DNA from: Nostoc sp. UCD121
GTDB lineage: Bacteria > Cyanobacteriota > Cyanobacteriia > Cyanobacteriales > Nostocaceae
Direction of reading: 5' to 3'
Assembly: GCF_014222285.1 (NCBI RefSeq)
Contig: NZ_JACKZS010000051.1
Span: 1 to 40,019 of the forward strand
Length of the DNA: 40,019 nucleotides
Translations under genes and position numbers: made by a program
The notes under the pieces: generated by a model
Databases searched by the model: none
Told to the model about the DNA's origin: nothing
Seen by the model: only the letters and a program-made list of their open reading frames with translations
Shown: piece after piece, positions 26,686 to 33,223 of the stretch
Layout of the letters: each line of letters opens with the position of its first letter
Numbering within the stretch: the first letter of the stretch is position 1

Positions 26686-28218
26686 TCAAGGAGGCGGGAA
26701 CTTCAAAGATGGCTGATATGCACCAGGTATGTTGCGATCAAAATCATATTCGTAAACGATGCATGAACCAAAGCTACGAGCAAGTTGACCAATGAAAAAA
26801 ACTAGAGCATTTGGTGCAGCGATAAAAATATGTAGCACTCCTTGACGTTCAAGGGGGGTACGATCATTCTTAAGACGAGACGACAAGTGATCGGCCAGCA
26901 GTTTAGCGTGATTTGCATCCACTATGGCTTGTGAGCTAGCCCCTTTTGGAAGTGTATAAGAAAAAATACGATGAACTGGCAGATGTTCTTGTGCAATATA
27001 TACTTGAACGTCTGAAGTAACTAAGTGAGTTACAGAGAGAGCAAGAGCTACATCTGTGCCTTCTTCCAATATCAATTCTTGAGTAAAAGTCCAAGTAGGA
27101 TACTGATCTGGATTAGACTGCGGAGATGGTTGCCAAATTTCTTGTCCAGTTCCGGTAGACTGGATGAGTGCGACATTAATCCCAGACTTTGAGTTAAGGC
27201 AATATCCAGTAGCAAAAGCAATTGATGCATGGGTGTGAAGATGCAAATGGCAGCGATTACCAGGACGCAAGTTACTGGCGAGAAAACTATCTACTGCCGG
27301 GTATATTTGCTGTTGCCAGAGTTCAGGAGACCGAATGCTACGACCATTAAAGTATCGAAGCAGATCGAGCATGGCATTAGTTTCATCTTCTAAGTTTTCA
27401 GCCCACCGAAGAAAACTGCGAATACCAACACGGTAAGCATCAGGTTCAGGAATAGAATGCCCCATCCAGAGATTCTCCCTTTTGCAAATTACTTCGATTT
27501 CCTCTCGCGTAAATTCGGTTTTTCTTAACTGCACTAGTTTATGTACTAAATCATCATAGGGATTACACAAACGCCCGTCTTCAACCTGAACAAGTCCTGC
27601 TCTGTATAATTTATCGTTGAGTAACCCACCGATTTCTTGAAGGGTTCGTCCTTGACGAATCCTCAAAGGACGCAAAATAGTGCAAAGCTCTTCGTCTGTT
27701 TCAATTTTTAAGTGTTCACGCCAAGCAGCACGTAGCTTGCCAAAATTGGACTTGGAACCACCTTCAGCCAAGCGATACCAGTCAAGCCTGCCATCAGTTT
27801 GGGAGTGTACTTTTGCCAGAAGATCATCAGGATGAATCTGCCAAGGTGAATAAAGTATGAAATGTGCTTCAGTTCCTTTAGGAGCATATTGTGCCTGAGC
27901 GTTTTTTAGGCGCTGAAGTATAGACACTGATGTTGCATTAATAAAACTAGGGTTCATCATGCCTTCCCAGGTAAAAGCTCCCGCCGAAGTGACGTGAAAT
28001 TTCACTTGGTAGTATTCAGCGCTGAGGGGATTTCCCTCGTCATCTTCCATACCTTGGTAATAGACCACAACATCATCAAATGATTTAATATTGTTAGCTT
28101 CATAACTAACACGCACAACTTTTGTACGCTCACTAAAAAGACGGCAAATTTGAAACCAGAACCATCGTGCTTGATAATCATCTCCTTGAATACGAGCAGC
28201 GATCGCTCCTCTAGCCAT
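26686..28218 (-). CDS. cap4: Cap4-like effector: PD-(D/E)XK nuclease plus SAVED sensor (CBASS)
   Basis: A 510-residue effector in two parts. The N-terminal DUF4297-like nuclease has GDDYQARWFWFQICRLF, the catalytic FDDVVVYY (D48/D49) and EYYQVKFHV (QxK at 71-73). The C-terminal SAVED domain, about 320-510, has CHLHLHTHASIAFATGYCLN, GINVALIQSTGTG, DVALALSVTHLVTSDVQVYI and NALVFFIGQLARSFG, the usual tandem CARF-like sensor signature. In known Cap4 proteins the SAVED domain binds a cyclic trinucleotide and activates unselective DNA cutting that kills the infected cell. It is the first gene of the operon, 47 bp ahead of the CD-NTase. Effector identity is secure; ligand is inferred. Confidence 0.9.
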   Translation of the reverse strand: MARGAIAARIQGDDYQARWFWFQICRLFSERTKVVRVSYEANNIKSFDDVVVYYQGMEDDEGNPLSAEYYQVKFHVTSAGAFTWEGMMNPSFINATSVSILQRLKNAQAQYAPKGTEAHFILYSPWQIHPDDLLAKVHSQTDGRLDWYRLAEGGSKSNFGKLRAAWREHLKIETDEELCTILRPLRIRQGRTLQEIGGLLNDKLYRAGLVQVEDGRLCNPYDDLVHKLVQLRKTEFTREEIEVICKRENLWMGHSIPEPDAYRVGIRSFLRWAENLEDETNAMLDLLRYFNGRSIRSPELWQQQIYPAVDSFLASNLRPGNRCHLHLHTHASIAFATGYCLNSKSGINVALIQSTGTGQEIWQPSPQSNPDQYPTWTFTQELILEEGTDVALALSVTHLVTSDVQVYIAQEHLPVHRIFSYTLPKGASSQAIVDANHAKLLADHLSSRLKNDRTPLERQGVLHIFIAAPNALVFFIGQLARSFGSCIVYEYDFDRNIPGAYQPSLKFPPP

Positions 28219-28403
28219 AGTTAATTTTCTCTATCTAAATTGGCAATAGCTCTGTGGCGGATATTGTCTATCTCAAAATCTTGGCACTAACAACAAGCGT
28301 TGTTTTGCTACATATAGCTTTCTGTATAGTTCGGTATATTGAACCGGGTGCTACGTGTATACTTTATTTTTTAAGGGTAACACAACGTATTCTAAATTAA
28401 CAA

Positions 28404-28448
28404 ATATTGAATACGTTAATTTTTTATAAATTTATCCAAATTCAATAT
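28404..28448. promoter_or_regulatory. inverted repeat between CBASS operon and divergent regulator
   Basis: ATATTGAAT at 28404-28412 and its exact complement ATTCAATAT at 28440-28448 are separated by 27 bp; a related TATATTGAAC lies at 28335-28344. The pair lies about 60-100 bp before the MerR-like gene start and about 190 bp before the Cap4 start. It may be the operator of that regulator and could control both directions. The repeats are AT-rich, so chance is not excluded. Confidence 0.4.
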
Positions 28449-28509
28449 ATTGTGTTTGTAGTGATAATAAAGCAACAAAGAGGAGATTAATTGGGCGAGG
28501 GTAACTGCA

Positions 28510-29013
28510 ATGACTGTTATCAATGGATTCACCAGACAAGAGACGATTGCCCTGGCTGGAACTACATCTAACCGCTTACAGTATCTTGAAAGAACAGGGT
28601 TAATTGTGCCTCACCGTTACGGTAGCACCAAAAAACCAACAGTGATTTATACCTGGGAACAGGTGTTAGAAATCCGTGCGATCAAAAATCTTAGGCAAGA
28701 AATCTCACTGCAAACAGTGAGAAAAATAATCGAGTTCTTAGATGATAAAGGTTTTGATGATCAGTTAAGAGACAAAAAATTAGTTGTTCTTAATGATGAA
28801 GTCTATTGGGTAATGCCAGATTGGTCTGATTTTCCTAGAGTCATTAAAGTGGCAGACAAACGCAATCAAGGTATTGGACAATATATTCTGATTACTATCC
28901 CCTCTCTCTTTGAAATAGTTAATGAGATTTGGAAGGCAGCAGAAAGGTCTGAGGTAATAAACCTTGAAAGCTTTAAGCAACGCGCAAAAGCTAAACCACG
29001 GCTAATCGCCTAG
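28510..29013 (+). CDS. MerR-like transcriptional regulator divergent from CBASS
   Basis: A 167-residue protein with an N-terminal MerR-type winged helix: FTRQETIALAGTTSNRLQYL, ERTGLIVPHRYGSTKKPTVI, YTWEQVLEIRAIKNLRQEIS and LQTVRKIIEFLDDKG. The C-terminal part is beta-rich (LVVLNDEVYWVMPDWSDFPR) and lacks the metal- or redox-sensing Cys of classic MerR. Such proteins also act as antitoxins in MbcT/Rv-like modules, but no toxin partner follows. Its position, divergent from Cap4 with a 291-bp shared gap, suggests control of the CBASS operon; this is inference. The stretch 29014-29248 after it holds no gene. Confidence 0.8.
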   Translation: MTVINGFTRQETIALAGTTSNRLQYLERTGLIVPHRYGSTKKPTVIYTWEQVLEIRAIKNLRQEISLQTVRKIIEFLDDKGFDDQLRDKKLVVLNDEVYWVMPDWSDFPRVIKVADKRNQGIGQYILITIPSLFEIVNEIWKAAERSEVINLESFKQRAKAKPRLIA

Positions 29014-29248
29014 CGGCTCATACCGGATTCAAGTAAATAAAATATATTACATACTATGAATGATCATAAAAATTGGATCACAAGTGTTAGTTTTAGTGCT
29101 AACGATCGCTAGTGCTATTTTAGTCAAAAAGCATGAAACCTAGATAACTGGAAAGCTTATGGTTAAAAATTGGTTCTAGCTAGGCCGTTTTGGACTGGAT
29201 AAAAAGTAGGTATTAGCTCCTCGACCTGATTTTGAGTCTTATATTATA

Positions 29249-30742
29249 CTACTTGGGACGTTTAACTCCACCTTTCCGTTTAACTTTAAATCCATATAAA
29301 TAAATTTCAGGCATATTAATTCGTCCATCAGAACGACTTTCTACAATTCCAAGTTGAAGTAGATATTGCAAAATTCCTTCAGGGTTAGTTACAGGTGGTT
29401 GTTTTTCAGGACTCCATATAGTCGATTTTATAGCATCTAAAAATATTTCTTTTTGCATGGGAGCTATTAGATTTATTAAGCTCGTCTTGAGAGATTCTAA
29501 CCAAGGATACTCTTCCTGTAATTCCCTAATTCTATCATCTGAAGTATTCATCAAAGCCCCTTGTAAATCAGAGGGTTGCAAGAGTAGCGTATTTTGTTCA
29601 ACAGGAGAGTGCTGTTGTATTCGACTTTGTGCGGCTAAGGCAAATAACTTGAGAAAAGAACGTGGCGCAATTCGACCACCAGCATCCTGAAGGTGATTGG
29701 GAATCCAGCGATAGGTAATTCCTTTTTTAGCATTAGCTCCCATATACTTACCAATCATCGTTTCGATTAGTTCTTCAAACAATTTTTCATTTAATGTTGC
29801 AGTCCAACCCAAGCCAGTTTTGTTTTCAATAATCAAGTCTGGGATATTTTGTAAATATTCTGTCATTTCAGTATCAGAGTTCGCAAGTCGTTTGACCAAC
29901 AGTTGGTAAAGCCATGAATGTTTCCATTCCAATCGAATTTGATGGGCTTGCAGTTTGGAAGCATCAGGAAAACTCAAGAAATCCTCTCGAAAGAGATCAG
30001 TACGCAAAAATATTTTGGGTCGTATTCTATCCCAACGTCTCCATCGATCTAGCCACAAAGCTAAAAGTTCACGAATTGGGCTTGCTAAAGCAGTATAGGA
30101 AGCAACTAATCGATCTAATTCATCATAAGTGACAAATAACCAATCATCTGCTTCCATAAGTTTTTGATCTAATTTATCTAATACAGAATTTAATTTTTCA
30201 AGATTTTGATTGACAATAGGTTGCCAAATTGATATACGAGATAAGTCATCTCTAAGAATGTTAGCTATTTCTGTCTCTATTTGTTCAATAAGAAAATCTT
30301 TGAATTTAAAATCTTCTTGCTGTAATAACCCGCCTAAAATTAAACCAATCCAGAAGCTACGCCATTCAATATTTGTAGCCTTATCCATTTGTCTTTCAAC
30401 ACTCTCTGGCGTTGGAAATCGCTTTTCGGCTTTGCGGCTCCTTCCAAAGCCAGCTATCCATGTTGTTTTACTCAAAGTAGGCAAGGATCTAACTCCCAAG
30501 CTTTCAACCAAGGATTCTCGTCCTAAAGGAATTGCGAGTAAACGGAATAATTCGGTTTTTCCTACTCCACGTCCTCCTAGTATTAATAATGTATTGGGTT
30601 CTAAAACAAGACGATAATCTGCTATAGGTAAAAAGTTTTTTAAGAATTTATCTTCATTATCACTTTCGTGTTCAGCAGTGCCCCAGCCGGGGGCGATATC
30701 CACGATTAATTCGAGTAGTTTTTGCTTATTAAATTCACTCAT
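29249..30742 (-). CDS. P-loop NTPase of a putative defence cassette
   Basis: A 497-residue STAND/KAP-like ATPase with Walker A ILGGRGVGKTELFRLLA (about 54-70) and Walker B DDWLFVTYDELDRLVASY, the acidic pair D207-E208. After it come RPKIFLRTDLFREDFLSFPD and IRLEWKHSWLYQLLVKRLAN, which I associate with the Sll1717-type P-loop ATPases of cyanobacteria (from memory, not checked). The C-terminal part is helical with a short winged-helix-like end (LQYLLQLGIVESRSDGRINM). Last gene of the three-gene cassette; its ATG overlaps the stop of the preceding ATPase by 4 bp. Likely an ATP-driven switch or scaffold; no nuclease or pore motif is visible in it. Confidence 0.8.
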   Translation of the reverse strand: MSEFNKQKLLELIVDIAPGWGTAEHESDNEDKFLKNFLPIADYRLVLEPNTLLILGGRGVGKTELFRLLAIPLGRESLVESLGVRSLPTLSKTTWIAGFGRSRKAEKRFPTPESVERQMDKATNIEWRSFWIGLILGGLLQQEDFKFKDFLIEQIETEIANILRDDLSRISIWQPIVNQNLEKLNSVLDKLDQKLMEADDWLFVTYDELDRLVASYTALASPIRELLALWLDRWRRWDRIRPKIFLRTDLFREDFLSFPDASKLQAHQIRLEWKHSWLYQLLVKRLANSDTEMTEYLQNIPDLIIENKTGLGWTATLNEKLFEELIETMIGKYMGANAKKGITYRWIPNHLQDAGGRIAPRSFLKLFALAAQSRIQQHSPVEQNTLLLQPSDLQGALMNTSDDRIRELQEEYPWLESLKTSLINLIAPMQKEIFLDAIKSTIWSPEKQPPVTNPEGILQYLLQLGIVESRSDGRINMPEIYLYGFKVKRKGGVKRPK

Positions 30743-32124
30743 ACTTTCAATTTAGCTACGTTTTTAAATTCACGCCCAAAAAGTATACATAACTTTTCTG
30801 CAATCTCCTGATAAGGAGAATTAGTCATTATCTTTACGAGGTCTGACAGTCGATTTGATTCTTCTGGAGTTGAGTTGCGAAAAAATAGAGCTATGTCTCC
30901 ACGTAGACTCTCCTGATAGGAAACCACGATAGGAAAAAATGGTGCTTCTTTATCGTTAGGATTAGGGACATCTTCATCTTCAGAGTAATAGTTTTCTTGA
31001 AAATGTATGTAGGCTATGTCCCGAAATTCTTGCAATTCTGTTTCTCGTCCTGACATTCCGATTGATGGAGCCATCGAATGTACAAGAATCAACGGTAAAC
31101 GCTCATCAACTCCAGGGCTTGCTAAATGTCGAATAACATGAGTTAGTCCAGCCCAACTTTGACGTGATTGAGTACCAAAGATGACTGCTGCATGGGAGAG
31201 AGCAGAGATAGCCAAGCCACCAATATCGTGAAAACCAGCCCGCGCATCCATCAAAATAAAATCTAAAGGTCTTACTGCACTTTCCAATTCTCTTAACATA
31301 TTTTGCATTGTACTTTGCAGTTCACCATCAACAAGGTTCTGAAAGTCCAATCTGGCTAACTTCTCCAAATAATTTTCATCCACGGTTCCAGCCGGAAGTA
31401 ATTGTATACTTTCACCATCGTCTCCTAGCAAAGTCTGCTCATTAATGCTTGTGAGATGAGTACGCAGTTTCCAATCGTCTTGTTGAATTTTCTTTTCCAA
31501 TAAATAATCAGTTACACCTAGATTATTGAAGTTACCTGGTGAAAAAATTGTACCCAAGCCTGGAGCTTCTAAATCAAGGTCAACAATAGCAACTCGATGA
31601 CCATTACGAGCTAAAGTCAATGCAGTGGCAACAAGAGTACTAGTTCGTCCAACACCTCCTTTAAATGAGAAAAAGGATACGATTGCAGGCTTATGCTTTT
31701 TCTCAACTAAATCCTCTAACCAAGGTGGTTTACCTACTTTCTTATCTGTCCATGCGTGTTTAGCAATGTGGCGCTCAAGAATATACCAACGAGGCAAAAC
31801 CGATTCGTCATCCCAAGATGCAAAAATTCTTTCATCCTCAATAGTTTTAATTAAAGCTTTGTAAGCATCCTTTTCGCCTGCCGGCAGCCAAATATCATTC
31901 CCATAATACTTTCCAAGTTTTGTAGATAAAAAGTTATTAAGGTTTGTGGTTTCTGATTCTTCAATGGTACTAGTTTCTGATGTTTCAAGATAAATTCTAA
32001 TCTTTCCATTAACGTCACGAATAATAGTGACGGATTGAAGTTTAGGTATAATTGTATCTACAATGCTTTGTTCCTGAAAGCATTCGCGTACTTTATCAAA
32101 GGTTTCACCAAAACTGATTGTCAT
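30739..32124 (-). CDS. ParA/MinD-like ATPase with KGGVGR-variant P-loop
   Basis: A 461-residue protein. Residues 1-140 form a beta-rich N-terminal domain (VTIIRDVNGKIRIYLETSET) unlike partition proteins. A SIMIBI-class ATPase follows: FFSFKGGVGRTSTLVATALT (Walker A, K155-R160), RVAIVDLDLEAPGLGTIFSP and RPLDFILMDARAGFHDIGGL. The canonical P-loop lysine before Thr is replaced by Arg (R160), while the signature K155 is kept. This KGGVGR form occurs in a distinct set of ATPases reported as parts of conflict cassettes, to my recollection. VSYQESLRGDIALFFRNSTP near the end is well ordered. Coupled to the P-loop gene by a 4-bp overlap and to the HEPN gene by a 3-bp gap, so one transcript is likely. 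Confidence 0.84.
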   Translation of the reverse strand: MTISFGETFDKVRECFQEQSIVDTIIPKLQSVTIIRDVNGKIRIYLETSETSTIEESETTNLNNFLSTKLGKYYGNDIWLPAGEKDAYKALIKTIEDERIFASWDDESVLPRWYILERHIAKHAWTDKKVGKPPWLEDLVEKKHKPAIVSFFSFKGGVGRTSTLVATALTLARNGHRVAIVDLDLEAPGLGTIFSPGNFNNLGVTDYLLEKKIQQDDWKLRTHLTSINEQTLLGDDGESIQLLPAGTVDENYLEKLARLDFQNLVDGELQSTMQNMLRELESAVRPLDFILMDARAGFHDIGGLAISALSHAAVIFGTQSRQSWAGLTHVIRHLASPGVDERLPLILVHSMAPSIGMSGRETELQEFRDIAYIHFQENYYSEDEDVPNPNDKEAPFFPIVVSYQESLRGDIALFFRNSTPEESNRLSDLVKIMTNSPYQEIAEKLCILFGREFKNVAKLKV

Positions 32125-32127
32125 TCT

Positions 32128-32559
32128 TTAAATGTCCTGACTGGAAATTGAGCCGTTTAGCACTAATTTGGAGATGATTTCTCGATAAATTTCTTCGGCA
32201 CGTTGAACGGCAGTTTTTGCATCAGCTTCAGCCCAAAGCCCTGATTTTGAATATCTCCTCTCTGGATGATTTTGAGCTAAAACAGTACCAACTATTCGTG
32301 AAGCAGGAAGTTGCCTATCTAGAATAGGATAGAGAACACGCAAGCGTTCCATTGCCCTTCCCTCAAGCTCAGTAAGGTCGTGTCCATATTTTTTTACTGC
32401 ACCTTGATCGTGCTTAAAGTATTGCTCAACAAGTATTTTAAAGGAGCATTCTACAACATAACCTGCTAGGTAAACGGCGTTATCCCATCGTTGCTCTTTC
32501 AAAAGAATTTGGGCATCCTGTAGATGCCTGCCTGCTGAATTAGAAAATGACTCTTGCAT
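32128..32559 (-). CDS. HEPN-domain protein, first gene of the cassette
   Basis: A 143-residue all-helical protein with the HEPN pattern: SAGRHLQDAQILLKEQRWDN, AVYLAGYVVECSFKILVEQY, KKYGHDLTELEG, and a closing helix KTAVQRAEEIYREIISKLVL. The RxxxxH (R-x4-6-H) catalytic motif of HEPN ribonucleases is not present where expected, so it is more likely a binding or adaptor HEPN than an active RNase. Start ATG at 32559; it heads the operon with the two ATPases. HEPN proteins of this kind often sense nucleotides or pair with nucleotidyltransferases; here the nearby CD-NTase belongs to another operon. Confidence 0.82.
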   Translation of the reverse strand: MQESFSNSAGRHLQDAQILLKEQRWDNAVYLAGYVVECSFKILVEQYFKHDQGAVKKYGHDLTELEGRAMERLRVLYPILDRQLPASRIVGTVLAQNHPERRYSKSGLWAEADAKTAVQRAEEIYREIISKLVLNGSISSQDI

Positions 32560-32608
32560 TGTTTACCACACATTGTTATACAATAAACAATTTTTTTCAA
32601 TAGCTAAC

Positions 32609-32734
32609 CTAAAATATATTCTCATTCGTATCAAAAGAAGCTAGAGCTTGTGAGACATTTTGGATTTCCAGAATTGTGCATACATCTACAGCTACCCATT
32701 CTGGTTTCTCTAGTGTACCGACGAACCGATTCAA
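32609..32734 (-). pseudogene. truncated BRO-N antirepressor-like stub
   Basis: A 41-residue frame opens at TTG 32734, two bases after the TAA of the preceding membrane protein gene (32736-32738). It reads LNRFVGTLEKPEWVAVDVCT and ILEIQNVSQALASFDTNENI. The WVAVDVCTILEI...SQAL pattern is the first half of a BRO-N domain, which is about 100 residues long in phage and plasmid antirepressors. The frame ends abruptly before the rest of the domain, 50 bp before the HEPN gene. It is probably a remnant cut off when the defence cassette arrived. A coupled short peptide is the alternative. Confidence 0.5.
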
Positions 32735-32735
32735 C

Positions 32736-33071
32736 TTATTCCCCTTTTTGAACCAATAATTTCCCAGACACCCCAGCCGTAAAACCCAACCCAATCGCCG
32801 CTAGAGTAACGCTGGGCTTGATAAATAACGTCGCAATTCCGATAACTGCGCCCCAAAGACAGCCATAGCAGCAAAGGATAATGAACTGATTTTTGGGTTT
32901 AGCCCTTTCGTCTAATATAGATTCATGGACTATGGCATAATCTTCGAGTTCACCAACGATTTCTGATAAAGAAGCGCCGTACTCTTTTTCCAATCTACAA
33001 ATGGCCAGTCTGTCTGCTTTAACTGGACTTATGGCTAATTTTTGTAATGTTGTGGTTAATTTATCGCTCAT
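32736..33071 (-). CDS. small two-span membrane protein
   Basis: A 111-residue protein from ATG 33071, preceded by AGGAAG seven bases upstream; the upstream ATG at 33095 lacks such a site. The first 70 residues are soluble and helical (LTTTLQKLAISPVKADRLAI, SLSEIVGELEDYAIVHES). Two hydrophobic segments follow, FIILCCYGCLWGAVIGIATL and VTLAAIGLGFTAGVSGKLLV. Not recognised. The 11-bp repeat array at 33182-33214 lies about 110 bp before its start and probably governs it. Confidence 0.68.
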   Translation of the reverse strand: MSDKLTTTLQKLAISPVKADRLAICRLEKEYGASLSEIVGELEDYAIVHESILDERAKPKNQFIILCCYGCLWGAVIGIATLFIKPSVTLAAIGLGFTAGVSGKLLVQKGE

Positions 33072-33181
33072 TTTTAAACTTCCTGATGCTTCCACATTCT
33101 GGAAAATGTTTAGAAAAAAATTAAAACTTACTGGAGAGACAAAAAGACTCTATTTTTCAGCCTTACTTGGAAATGTAAGAA

Positions 33182-33214
33182 TACCGGAACTTGACCGGAA
33201 CTCGACCGGAACTG
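33182..33214 (-). repeat. 11-bp repeat array, short copy of the array at 37857
   Basis: Three contiguous 11-base units on the plus strand: TACCGGAACTT, GACCGGAACTC and GACCGGAACTG. Read on the minus strand they are AAGTTCCGGTA, GAGTTCCGGTC and CAGTTCCGGTC, the same unit as the seven-copy array at 37857-37933 (GAGTTCCGAYT, GAATTCCGGTA) and with the same 11-bp period. The array lies between the end of the coupling-like ATPase gene and the small membrane protein gene. Confidence 0.82.
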
Positions 33215-33223
33215 TGACGAATA

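Noticed and set aside
32128..32559. HEPN protein as an active toxin RNase of a HEPN/MNT pair
   Set aside because: The R-x4-6-H motif is not visible and no MNT nucleotidyltransferase is adjacent; the next genes are two ATPases.
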